Source: Bolinopsis microptera
Lineage: Eukaryota > Ctenophora > Tentaculata > Lobata > Bolinopsidae
Length of the DNA: 64,000 nucleotides
Direction of reading: 5' to 3'
Assembly: GCF_026151205.1 (NCBI RefSeq)
Contig: NC_087082.1
Location: 4,257,408 to 4,321,407 of the forward strand
In this document: piece after piece, positions 37,526 to 50,500 of the stretch
How positions within the stretch are numbered: position 1 is the first letter of the stretch
Layout of the letters: each line of letters starts with the position of its first letter
The notes under the pieces: generated by a model
What the model saw: the letters and a program-made list of their open reading frames with translations, nothing else
What the model was told of the DNA's origin: nothing
Databases searched by the model: none
Made by a program: the position numbers and the translations under genes

Positions 37526-38307
37526 GGATCCTTCTCTTGAGCCGAAAAGCCTTAACTCTGTATAACATTCTCAACTAGTCGGCACTTGGCTACCATTCAG
37601 TTATTAATATAACAAAATTACTACACCGAAATACTACACGAAGAAGAAACTCTGAACTGAGAGTCAAGGATAGGGATCACTACCCAGCATGAATACCTGA
37701 ACTGTAAATCACTAAATGCCAGGAGTAGCTGATCAGGAATAGCTGATCAGGAATGCAGATTAATATGATTAAAGAATTAATTTAATGGCAGCACTGTAGT
37801 GCCAGGGCCTGGAATTACTGATCCTATCGGCAAGAAGATACGACCACCAGGGGGCTCGTATAAAAACCCTCAATAATAGAGTTTGTCTCGTAGCAACGTC
37901 ATTAAAATAGCGCGAATTTTGGAGCACCGCTTTCTAAAAGCTATTAAAAGGTGGAAGGAGCCTTGCAGACTACCCACTAATGATTACATTTTTAGTCTGT
38001 TAGACTTAACTGGTCAGCAAATCCCTGACATAACGATTGTGACTATTAACATGCCTTTTCTTCACATTTTGTATAGTAAAATATCCTACAAGAAACACCG
38101 CTGCTGTCCGTCATAAACCAACACGTTATATAATAAGCACACTTCGTTACAACTACTATAAAACAGTCAGCTAAGTGCCGCCGTTAAAATACCAGGCCCT
38201 AAATATCATTATCTTTAAAATATAAGAGAAAGTGACCCATAAAATTGACAAATAACTAAATTTAGCTGCGAAATCGGAAAAAAAAAGCAAATTTGTCCAC
38301 ATGAATA

Positions 38308-38313
38308 TTTATT
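38308..38313 (-). terminator. Candidate polyadenylation signal of HM13
   Basis: TTTATT on the plus strand, AATAAA on the gene strand, about 330 bp past the HM13 stop codon. It is the first clear canonical signal I noticed downstream. The actual cleavage site is not shown by the sequence. Confidence 0.4.
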
Positions 38314-38642
38314 TTACTAAATTTGCATATAATATAGTAATAACTTTGATTAAGAATATAAGGGGAGGTGATTGAAATCAAAGATGTCACTTACACAGGT
38401 ATTTTTATAGGTCATTATTTCTGAATAAATTCCCGTTAAAAATTCGATTTTCTGATTTAGCGAAAAGCGGTTCCCATTTTGATGTCAAAAATGTCCCCTT
38501 ATTATCCGTTTATACAAATCATACTCAGGGCTAGAAACGATTAATTAATTGCAAATTATTGGTAGTGAAGGAGGACTGAAATTTTCTGAAATCAAGGTAT
38601 GATTTATGAAGCCCGTTTTTACAGTCCTCGGGACTTGATATA

Positions 38643-41600
38643 CTATTCTTCTTTCTTCTCGTCCGCTTTTTCTTCTTCTTTCGTCTCTTCATTGTACGCT
38701 ATCAAGGAGTTAAACTCACCTGAAAAAAGTAAGCTTTCAGGAATACGTTAGTGGAATTAAAGATATGACAATATCAAGTACTAAAATAACGGCTATTAAC
38801 TTATCGTCGCACTTTCTCTAGCCAAATTGGGGTAGGATTCTATCTAAAATGTCTTTAGTTTCCAATTTCACTGATAGAATTTAGGATGCTTTTAAATAAA
38901 TTTGTGTTTTTCTATCAATAAACATGATAAATTTTAAATGTCAGTAGGCATGCCATTTTTCGCATACCAGACTACTCAAAGCTCATACCAAGCTAATTGA
39001 GGCTCATAACAGGCTACTAAAGACACATACCAGGCTACTAGAGGCCAAGATCAATTTGACTATTTTGCAATTAAAATTTCACTCAATTTCACTCTGATAG
39101 TGATACAGTTTAGAAAATAGAAATGGATCGGATATCCGCGCCGGCTATAGTAAGTAGTTAAGAAGGTGCTGACTGCTTGGGGACTGGGGAGGCCTGCCGT
39201 CCGAGATCGCATTACAAAGGGTAAGCCTCGATTTTAATATTGTATATCGGGTGAGGTGGGCACTTCAAAAAACAAAAAATATTTTCGGCTTATTATGATC
39301 AGGCTAACACGAACTGTACAGAAAAGTGGTTTCCAGGAAAACCTGCTTCCGAGCTCGTATTGCATAGGGGAGGCCTGACCGTCAAGATCGCATATCGAGG
39401 GTGATGTGGGGACTTCGAAATCGGGATAGAAAACATCGGGAAAGAAACAACAAAAAATCTCGGAAATATTTTTACAGGATTGTTTTCAGCTTTGAAAGGC
39501 AAAACGTTCAGTACCAAAATTATGATATTTGAAAAAAATTATTTTACAATTTCGAAAGGTCAGTCGAAATACGATAAAAGGGCAAAAATTGTCTTTTTGT
39601 GTTCGAAATGATATTTAGATTCTAGATGAGTACTGTATTTAAATTATTTCGTCCTAAATAACTCTTTAAGGTCAAAAATTTTGTAAAAAATTACGTTTTT
39701 TACATTTTTAAGTTTTTAAATGGCATAAAATGGAGACTTTTTCTATGGAGAAAATGGAAAAACCCTTGGGTAATTCTCCGTTTTATGCCATTGCCAACCC
39801 CCTCCCTAGTAGAGCATTTTTTATCGCCGTATGACAAGTAATCCTAAAATTAGTTTTCAAGGAAACTTCTCCACCGTTTTGTTAAACGGTCTGCAAGAAA
39901 TTTGTGCCTGAAAATGTGAGCTTTGATAACCACCAAACGTAAAGCAAGGTCCACAGTGTGCGTCAGTTGTCCGGCCACCAATACTTTCTGCGTAAATCGA
40001 TAAACTCTTGTATCGGAGTTTGCTGTTTACCATTTAAACTATTTCAAAATTTCTATAACAGTTTATGATGTCTGACCGTGCCTTTAGAATATCTATCGGA
40101 CGATAGAAGACTACAGCATTAAATTCCAGAACTGACAGAGCTAAATACTTACTAAATAGTATATATACTATTTAGTTAGTATTTAGCCTTGCAGGCAGGG
40201 GTGCAGGTGTAGGAATGATTTTCTTCATGGGGGGGCCAAATTCTAAATGTTTTTTGGCGCTTCGAGCCACAGCCTAAATTTTTTGGCGCTTCGCACCAAA
40301 GCCTGAATTACGAGGGTAAGGACAAAAGAAAATTGCAGCATGTGCGGTATCGCGATTTTTCACGTTTGCCGCGACAAGTCACGATTTTTCAGATCCTGGC
40401 CTCACGACAAATCGCGATTTTTTTTCTGCGCCTGCGTCAAATTGCGCATTTTCCTTTAAATCGGAGGACCAAATTCGCGTATTTTCCTTCAAATCTGTGG
40501 GCCAAATATCAGTATTACGAAGGGGAGGCCTGCCTTCCGAGATCGCATCACAAAGGGGAACCCTCGAGTCCAAATTCGTATATCGAAGGGTAGGTGGCAG
40601 GTGCGGACTTCGAAAACCGAAAAAAATATTTTCGGCTCAGAATGATGAGGGTAGCATGAAACATGAACAAAAGTAGTTTTCAAGAAAACTTTGAAAATTT
40701 ATCCCAAAAATGTTTAGCCCTTTTTGGCCCCTTGTCCCCTTGTCCAGATTTCATGGGGGGGGGGGGGGGGGGGGGGGGGGGCATGGCCCCCCCGCTTCCT
40801 ACACCCCTGCTTGCAGGTATGATGTAGCTATCGTCGAATCAAATATCTTCTTGTTTATAAGGGGTCGTTTATATATTACGTAATCAGCCGAGGGGGAGTA
40901 GAGGGGGTTTCCAAATGATTACGGTTGATTACGGGAGGGGGGGGGGGGGGTGGCTGTTGATTACGTAATCAACATTCTCTTTTTTACCCTCTAGAATAAT
41001 AACAATTTGACAATATTTTAATTCAAATTCCACTCAATTTCACTTTGATAGTGATAAAATTTAGGAATGGATCGGGTATCCGGCTGCTTAAATATGCTCG
41101 CTACGATTACAACCGACCCACACTAATAGTCAGTTCAATAGTGAATATTGAACTGACATTATTGATAAGGGGGGGGGGGGGGAACATGTCCCCCCTCCCC
41201 CTTGATGACCAGCAAGTTAAATTAAAATAGCTGAACTGACCTTTAATAAGGCTGATAAGGAGGGGGATTCCAACACAGGTAGGCACGAGATAGAGCAGGG
41301 CAGGTTGAGCTGCGTTGAAGATCGTCAAGATACCAATGGTAATCGCGAGCCCCAGGATGTAGGCTGCAAACCCCGCGTAGAAGTACAGGTTGGAGTTTTC
41401 ACCCTTACTGCGGAGGGTGGGGTTACTGGTCAGGGTTATTGGGAAATATAACGATAATTATCAAGCAAACATTTTAATTGCCATTTGCGACGTGTCTAAA
41501 CCAACGAGTTTCAGGGTGGAATTTCGACATTTTGATACAAACTTTCGAGATTAAAATGTCGACAAACGATTATCTTGGTGTACTTTTTCGGCTATTTATT

Positions 41601-44498
41601 TCCATTAGAATCTGTCTTCACTGAGTTTATTCAGAAAACAATCAGAAATTTTAATGAAAGAAACATCAAATCACGAGACTAAATAACACTACACGAATCC
41701 ACCAGATTTTTCAGATCAGTTTTAAGACACGTAGCTTTTAAAACAACCTGTTCTTAGGTATTTAATAATCCAACGCCCGGAGTTTATTTTACACGCTAAC
41801 GTATTCAGAATAATATTCTATGTACGATCAGATTTGATGTTTCTATAAATCGATGAGATCCGCCCCAATATTGACACAAAGTAGCCATTCTAATTACACG
41901 GGTGGCTTATATCTAGCGGTCCGTAGACTGGAACTGTTGTTAGTAGCCCAGCCCTGTAGACAGTACTGGAGTACATGACAGTTGCTAGTCTAATACCTGT
42001 ATTGACGGCAACTTTTAACACACGATATTAGATCTGGAGTATGTTACAGCGCTTTGTAATACTTGAATCTTATATTTGAATGTTGGGTTGTTAATTTGCA
42101 AGTTACGTCATTTCTTATAGTTTACGTAGGTATGTTGCTAAATATTTGCAGAATTAGGGCTCGTTTCAAGAAAGCGTTTGCGTCAGGACAGTTACATCGG
42201 ACAACAATCTATTTATTAGAAACCATTAAATTCCTAAAAGTTCGCTGCCTTTCTCTCTTTTGAAGTTAATCTCGGATGAATAATCCAATTAGTTGCAAGT
42301 CAGCGGCAAAAACATACGAAAACTGGCTGCAAAATAACTGTCTTGGTCAGACTCTAATGGTACTTATCTATAATTCCGATAGGTAATTAAAGCTTACCTG
42401 ACGTCGTATCTCAGAAGAAGGGCTATGAACACTCCAGGTAGAACAATATCACCCAGACCCAACATTGCGAAGTTTCCACCGAATATCCCTTTCTCGATGA
42501 AGTCCATTGGGAACACGACTGAGGAGTGGGGGAGATAAACATTCCTGCTATTTTAGGAATCAGCAGGCGAGTGGTAGACAAGAATGTCTGACGACTTGTG
42601 CGTAAATGAATGAAACGGATACCGTCAGATACTTATATTTATTCTTGAAGCCCTTAGTTCCAAATCAGGAAACATCACAGGGCTAAGGTTTCATGATATC
42701 ATAATAGTTGTTGATCAATTTTCCATCACGGATAAAAACTATGGAAATATGCAAGGAATTTAAGGAAACCTTTTGAAAGACTTACCTTTAATAGGAGCGT
42801 CCAGGTTTTTGGCAACCTCAACCATAACCTCAGTCCCGAAAACCTGAAAGGAAATATACAGGGCTCACGAAATTATTCCGGGATACGGATGAATGAGTTG
42901 AACGACATACCAGGCCAAAATGGATATCCCATGAATATATAATTTAATTTAATTTCCCGGCCACCTAGCCAAATTAATCCAATAATTTTCAATTACCTTT
43001 TGGAATTTTTGCAAATACATTAAATTATCTAATCATTAAATCAAATCATATCTTCAGCCGTAATTTATAATTACCCAGAAGATATCGTAGAAGAAAAGGA
43101 GGGAGAGTAAGATACAACCATTCTTCACGCTGAGAAAAGAAGAATTATCAGCTCTTGTAATAAAATTCAAGGCTTCCTTGAACTTTTATAAAATGACAAA
43201 TTAGATCTAGCGGTTGGAACTTGGATTAGTGTGGGGTGAAAGATTTCGAAACACAGTTTTCACTCTTCGTCTATGCGCATTCGTTTGTAAATTTGTCCTC
43301 TAAAATACTGAATTTTGAACTGCTAATGCCCGATCTCAATGTCATAGAGAAATTCACAGAAGTTATAAATCTAGAAACCACTCATTATTTAAATGTTGAA
43401 TTATTGATGTTCTTAGATTAAAATTGTATGTTCTCTCGCCGTTTGAACACGTATGAAGCTGTTGTTGGATGGTATGAAACTGTTGTTGAATCATCTCACA
43501 GTTAATTTGTGCAAGTTCAGACTTCTCCAGTAAAATATTAAGTATTAGAAATAACTTAGATTGATATGGCATCGATTAAATTTGTTATTCATAAAATTTG
43601 TTATTAAGAGAGGCTGGGCCTGGGTGGCCCACGAGAGGATAGCATGTGGATGCTTTGCCTACCTCTGGGGTATGGCAGTCCTATGGGAGGATGCCGGAGG
43701 AATCAAAATGTGTAATTTAGGATGATGGTAAGTGTTGTAAGATGTTTCGTGTATGAACGCTTAAGTGGCAGCTGGGTGTGGAAGAGAAAGGTGAACTAAG
43801 ACGACAAGTGAGTAGTCACTATGTACCACCAGTCTGGTCCAGCTCCTCTGGCACAATTAAGCGTTTGGTGCGGTTTGCAAAGTTGACAATAGTGTCCAGA
43901 TATGTTGGTTGTCGAATATGTCATTGACGGAGAGTTAATAGTCCTGGAAATATTGTCATATTGACCTCTTTAATTTGGGCAATAGCCGGACACTGTCCTA
44001 GAAAGTGTGAGACAGTCTCCTCTCCGTCGCCGCACATAGGACAAGCACTGTTGCTTGATTTGCGAATGGTATGGACGTGTTTGTTTAAAGTGATGGTTAT
44101 GATTTGGTTTTAGCAATTATTTTACTTAAATTCATGCTTGATAGGTAGACAACATCATTTTAAACACGTACGCAAAGTTACACTCCCAGATTTACTCCCT
44201 GATCCTCGTAATTCCATTTAGAGTATCACTCTGTTACGTCACGACAAGGTTTAGTTCTACAGAGGCTCGAGTGCGGGTCGGTCCATTGTTTTATTAGTGT
44301 TTAGCCCCATAAAATGAGAGTTAATCACGCATATTTCCGCATTATAATGGTTGATATGCATGAGTTAACTATTGTTATGGGGGGGGAGCTCATGTTTTTT
44401 GTCCGTTCGGTACCCTATATTTTCAAAACGGACAAAAAATAGAGCGGACAAAAACGGACAAAAACGGACAAAAAATAACAAAATTGAAATAACATTTA

Positions 44499-44530
<32 letters not shown>

Positions 44531-47500
44531 CTCCTCCTCCTCCTCCTCCTCCTCCTCCTCCTCCTCCTCCTCCTCCTCCTCCTCCTCCTCCTCCTCCTCC
44601 TCCTCCTCCTCCTCCTCCTCCTCCTCCTCCTCCTCCTCCTCCTCCTCCTCCTCCTCCTCCTCCTCCTCCTCCTCCTCCTCCTCCTCCTCCTCCTCCTCCT
44701 CCTCCTCCTCCTCCTCCTCCTCCTCCTCCTCCTCCTCCTCCTCCTCCTCCTCCTCCTCCTCCTCCTCCTCCTCCTCCTCCTCCTCCTCCTCCTCCTCCTC
44801 CTCCTCAGTCATCCTCCTCAGCCATCCTCCTCAGCCCTCCTTAGTCCTCCTCCTCCTCCCCCTCCTTCTCAGTCCTCCTCTTCATCTTCCTCCTTAGTCC
44901 TCCTCCTCCTCAGTCCTCATCCTCCTCCTCACTCCTCAGTCCTCCTCATCTTCCCGTTTTTTGGTACGGCATGTAGGATTAGAAATTCCCTCCCAGGTCT
45001 TTGTGAGGAGTCTCCCACCTTGTGACTACAACCTCCAACAACGCAGGATGATGGCATAATGTCAGAAAGGCACCATTATCGACAAAACTTTTAGCTATAA
45101 AAGAAGAGTGATCAACATAATTAATTAGCAACTGTTTTTAATTTAGAAAAATTGCAGGGCAAACCAAAAACGGGTCAAGAAACGTTAAAAATCAATTGTG
45201 TAGGAAGTAGGAACAACAAACTGTTGCAAGGATTACAGCCTGCTCTAATGCTGCCCCGCGGTATGGGACCTTGCGGTGACGTATCAGCTGAATGTTTGAG
45301 AGGGCGTAATTCGATTTCTGACGAGTTTCAAGTTTTAAAAGTGCCTGGATGTTGATTGGCATACTCTACTCCTTCGTGTACGTGGTTAATTAAGCCATTT
45401 AGCGGAAGTGAATTTTTAAATCATAACCATCACTTTAAGCCACAATATCCTGTGATGAGGTGCACTGCAGTTCTGTAATTTTGTCTGTTGTTGCTGAGTG
45501 TAGTGTTAAGATTTTTGATGATGTTGATGTGTTTGTGACCGAGTGTCAGTTTGGTGTGTCTGGGACCATCGCATCAGTTAACCAATAACCAGGTTTCCTG
45601 ATTTAGTCTGGTGACTTTTTCGACGATCAGGCGTTTGATGTAAGATCTCTAGAGTGTTAGTGGATCCGAGTGTATTGAGGCTGTCATAACAATCTCTAGT
45701 AGTTCTACTCCTCATTGAGAGCGAGGATATAGCTACATTTGTTATGATTTATCACATTTTACTTCATTTGAATTCATTTTTATTTTTGATATATTTTTTC
45801 TAGAAGTTATGTTTTCAGGAGTGCCCGTCGTGTTTTCTTAATCTTAAAACTGATTATTATTAATTATTAATGTAATCTATCATAGATAAATGAACCGGAA
45901 AATCCCGCACTTTTTGGACATGAACCGGAAAAGACTGTCTCAAATCGATTAACATATTCCTCAAAAGTTTGCACTTTCGTTTCTTCCGGAAAAAGAACAT
46001 ATTAATCAATTTGAGTGGGCCAGAGGCCAAAGGTTAAAGAGAAGCGTATCGATGTCACGCATTTTAAAATATCCATATGACCCAGCTCTCTTCGAAAGAA
46101 CTAGAAGTCTGATAATTTCTTCAAGGCCTTCGGAGGTCTTAATCTACGTAGACTGTAGTGAATAAATTAATTCCTTGAACTGATCTATAGTTCTGAGCAA
46201 TAATAACTTAATCGCCTTTTTGGAACACCCTTTACCAATCGATTTAGTTTCTTAACAAGGTAAAACACAACGCTGCTGTCTAATTTTTCTCAAAGGAAAA
46301 ACAATTTGAAAAGCGGTTCTTTTAAAAATAATAAATGTTGAAAGGAAAACTAGGACGAAACGCCAGGAGGTTCCCCGGTCAAGAGTGAGTTAATGGGTGT
46401 AACAAACCTTCCGAGAGAAATCATTTCAATTCCGTTGACGGAGAATGCAAGTCCAAAGATGTTGTTTGCAAGCCAGTGCTGAAATTTTAAAACATAATAA
46501 TAGTAGAATTAAAATACAATGATTAAATTTTACTTGGATTGAGAAAAGTGGTAACCCTGTGGCCTGTGCGTGTTACAAAAATATTACATTTTTGGATTCT
46601 TAGGCTCCTTTAAATTTAGAGACTCCTCGGAATCACCATCAATAATAATAATCTCAAAATGTGTGTCTGTCTGTTTGTCTGTCTGTGCGCGTGTAATTTC
46701 CGAACGGCTCAATCAAGAAAACGGTTTAGTTATGGGACAGGTTTTTTCGCTATAGTTTAGACAAAACTCTGACGAAGCCAATAACTCAATAAGCAAATTT
46801 TTTCCCTGCTCTTGCCGAAGGCAAAAAGATCGTAGGGAATAAGTAATCGGGTTTGGATATATAATGAGGTGGCCCGACGGTCCTACGTTGACGACAAAAG
46901 TCTGCTCCTTCGTAATATAGATCACTAACCTATAATTATGTGTATAGGAAGCATCTGTTATGCTGCACGCGACGCTAGCCATGTGTTAATTAATTACAGT
47001 GAAGTTCCTCCTTCGCAAAGTTATTTTCCACAATTTTCTAGATTCATTTATTGTTGATGCGCGGCGCTACATTGGTCAAATAAATCGTCATTTTTTACCA
47101 TGCACGAATCCCACTCATTTATAAAAAACATAGTGTGTAAATACTAAATATGTTGCACTTTTTTTCCAGTCACACTTTTCACTCAAAAGAATTAATGGTA
47201 CAAGTGCATCGTAGGGCCGGAAAAAATGAGCATGCGTGGTTTAACTGCGGCGAAATTCTTGTTTTTAAATCGGCCGGTGGAAAGTTGTTTACCTTAGGGC
47301 CAACAAATTTGGTTCACAATAAATTTGGTTACCATAATTTTGGTCACCATAATTTTAGTCACAAATTTCGCAAATTTTTAGTCTACAACAATTTTGGTCA
47401 CATTTTTCGACTTTTCGAGGGCATTTTCCATTCCATTTATTTGATTTTTCCATTATTTAGCTAGTTTTTTCCCGATTTCGCATATGAAGTCACACTTTAT

Positions 47501-50500
47501 AGTTTAAATTTGGGATGTTGACTCATTGCGGACTGTTTGGACTGTAGAGAGAGTTCAGAGTTCATACTTTCATACGACAATGTAATGCGTGTTTTCGAAT
47601 ATAATAGGCGGGTTTATACTTTATACTTTTGCATTTCAACTTCGATAGTGAAGTCCCGGCCGTAGGCACGGGTTACACTAGTACTTTTATAATCCAGATA
47701 GATTTAAGGACATGAGAATGATAAGGTTAAGTACCACGATTACAAAGCTTGCAAATTGTTGGCGAATAGGTGACTCATCTTGTATTACAAACCTGAGCGA
47801 ATTTGCGACCATTCAGACGACATTTTTCAATTAAGGGGCGGGATATCATTTATCAATTTTAATCTGAACAAGGTGCCGATAATATATGAAACCCATGAGT
47901 ACGGGACCCCGTACAGGACTCATCTAATTCTGTTTGGTCTAGATAACGAATCATTACTCACTGATCTTTAGTCAGCGCATTGCCGATACATTGTGATGTT
48001 AGGTCATTAGTTTAGATCATAGGTTTCGAAAATAAACCTTCCCCAGTGCCTCACAAAAAGGGCGTTTTATTTAACTTATTTTCTTTATAATGTCATACAC
48101 TACAAATGCATATAACATTTAAAGTTCCTTTGATGTTGAAAAGTAAAAAATGCAAAGTAAGCGACAGAAATTCGAGTAATTTTAAAAATCTCGCCTTCTT
48201 TTCCGACAGACATTAAGTAGTCAGCTTAGACGTTCCACTGACAAATTAAAGGGAATTAAACAAAATTAAGAATGCAAGAATGCCATTAAACATTATTATT
48301 TCTTACTTCCACCTGAGCAAGAGAACGTATCACGTATATGGTAATTGGGCAACTTGGTCGTTTAGCTCCGGACAGTCTATGCAACGTCTATGCAACGTCC
48401 ATGCAACAACAAAAGCAACTGCTTTTGCATCGTTTAAACCTTTGCACCGCGACCGTTGCATAGACGGTTCTTTTGTTGTTGCATGGACGTTGCATAGACG
48501 TTGCATAGACTGTCCGGAGCTAAACGACCAAGTTGCCGCATGTACTCGCCCAGTCGAAACCGGCCGCATTATAGTAAATTTAATTCTGAGCGCCCAACAC
48601 GTATCCAATAATAATACTTAATAGGCAATCTTGTGGCTCCTGGCTCTACTGCCAAATTACTTCATTATATACCAGAGCTGTAATTAGGAGAACTGTAATT
48701 AGGGAGAGATAGTGTGTGAGAGAGAGGGAGAGTACTGAGACACTTTAGTATTCAATTTGGGTAACAAAATGATCAATTAAACCACTTAACACCGGCCGAT
48801 TTAAAAAACCTTAATCATTTGGCTTGGTCAGAGTTTTGTCGGCACTATACCGAAAAACCAGCCCCGTAACTCTTACCGTTTTCTTGAATAAGCCGTTCGG
48901 AAATTACACGCGAACGAACGAACACACACACATCTTGAGATTATTAATATAGATGTACAGTTTGAATGAAATTTTAACATAGATGGAGATTGAAGAAAAT
49001 CAACACATATAGTTTATTGTGCACACCAACCCCTAAAAATATACTATAAAAACTTATTTTAACCGTTCAGCCTTCTATCCAACCGTTAAATCCGTCTGTG
49101 ATTTATTTTCATTTATTGGAAGCAAATATGGTAAAAGACTTATTGCTGAAGAGGAAACGAAACTCGAAGTATGCAGTGGATAAATCCTCTAGAGTTCTAC
49201 GGCGGAGGACCATATTTGTTCTGACACGTGACAGCCATTAAATAATCTGCTTTCAGCAGCGACCAATCAAGTCTCCTAAATCACTGTCACGTGTAATAAC
49301 AAATATGGTTCACATGCCCATCAATATCCTGTTGTTATTGTCTATTATCAACAAGTCATCATTCATGATTCCATTAGCCCCTTGCTAACAGCTTATGCAT
49401 TATATTAGTGGCTTTTATAACTTTAGTTGCCACATAGCTATTGTGCAACATTAGCATTCGCTATTGTGCAACATTAGCATTCGACAAACCGTAAGTCTAC
49501 TCTGCGCGCAGTATGAACAGTCGTTCGCGCTGAAAAATAGCGTGCTACCTTGCAATGTCTTCCATTGCGCCAGATGAAACTGCCTAGCCTACGTGGCCCT
49601 CATGTTGCCACAGAGTGACTAGAGAAGCTGGCATGGTGCAACGCGACGTGTTTAGAATCTCCAAATCAAATGTTTCTTTCGTAGAACCCAAATATGATCA
49701 AATAATTTGCGTACTATTCTTACCTTCTTCATGAGGTACCAGACACCGAAAGCAGCAGAGAGGGCCATGGACACAACATGAAGCATGTCAAACTTGCACT
49801 CCAGATACACTGAAAATGATCATACCATATTTAGAATTTATTAATTATTCTACTTGCGCTTCTGGAGACTAATCAGGTCAGAAGTTGATATGTAATTGAT
49901 TTAGCTGGCAGTTAAAACATGGTTGGTTTTTTGTTCAGTTGTAGGCTCTATTATAAACTGTCAATATTTCTTATCCCACACACATGTGATCTGTAAAACA
50001 ACTGGCATGTTAAACATGTTTTTATATTCGTCTTATTAAATACTAACCGTTTGCTCCTTTGTTAAACTTGAGATGATAAAGCTCGTTTTCTAGGAGTAAT
50101 GAACTTCCGGGGATCATTCCTACTACCGGCCTGCAATGAACAATGAACACAGTAAATAAAAAGCTACCAGGAAATTTTTTAGAGTAAAGGTATTTATGAA
50201 ATTAAAAAATAAAAGTTAGAACTGAAAATCCTACAGTCTTGGCAGTCTATTATCACAATGTACATACTGAAACACCAACTTACCGTAATATAGCAGTTTG
50301 AGCAAGGGAACCAACAAGGAAGAAGTAAGAAGCTACTACTAGGTTCAGGTGATCAGCTGACAGATACTGAAATGAACATGTCTTGGTTAGAATTCGCGGT
50401 AACACTGTAACATATCAAGACTCTTATAAGTTCTTAAGAGGAGCTGAGTCTATGGCCATTCTGATATTATAACGGTCTATTGCTTCAGTAAACAAACAAT

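Larger units (their letters stand above)
26457..38307. other. Long intergenic region without a supported gene
   Basis: About 12 kb of AT-rich DNA with only short open frames. I could not build any spliced gene. On the minus strand at 28264-28437 an open segment has a hydrophobic stretch, four cysteines in its last 24 residues and a good donor (GAG/GTAAAT), but no start codon. Two motif clusters look like promoter elements (33737-33748 and 37496-37525). No transposon ends were found. Confidence 0.35.
39062..41085 (+). repeat. Direct repeat pair, about 75-bp units, in HM13 intron 11
   Basis: Copies at about 39062-39140 and 41010-41085 share CACTCAATTTCACT, TGATAGTGATA, TTTAG and ATGGATCGG-TATCCG in the same orientation. 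They lie 1.9 kb apart. They could be the same short dispersed repeat inserted twice or the ends of one decayed element. No coding capacity is seen between them. Confidence 0.55.
43610..45740 (-). pseudogene. Decayed LINE with RNase H and CCHC tail, in HM13 intron 7
   Basis: On the minus strand, the same strand as HM13, the order is: an RNase H remnant (SRTTRDCYDSLNTLGS near 45735), then LGHKHINIIKNL and NYRTAVHLITGYCG ending near 45437, a 1.35-kb inserted element, then LNKHVHTI and the zinc-binding CPMCGDGEETVSHFLGQCPA (about 44060-43990), RLIVPEELDQTGG near 43860, and non-coding DNA to about 43610. RNase H followed by a C-x2-C...H...C tail occurs in I/Jockey-type LINEs. The frame has stops and an internal deletion (the usual WVPGHSG segment is missing). 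The two halves fit together exactly when the inserted element and one TTAA are taken out. Confidence 0.75.

Noticed and set aside
37883..38116. 77-codon frame after the X-box
   Set aside because: It lacks an ATG at its start and shows no known domain; it cannot be tied to the promoter motifs.
44372..45025. Long open frames coding for poly-leucine, poly-proline and poly-glutamate
   Set aside because: They are readings of the CCT microsatellite in all frames and lie in an HM13 intron within a transposon.
48280..48621. Open frames of about 100 codons on both strands
   Set aside because: They come from the perfect inverted arms of the hairpin MITE, which read similarly on both strands.
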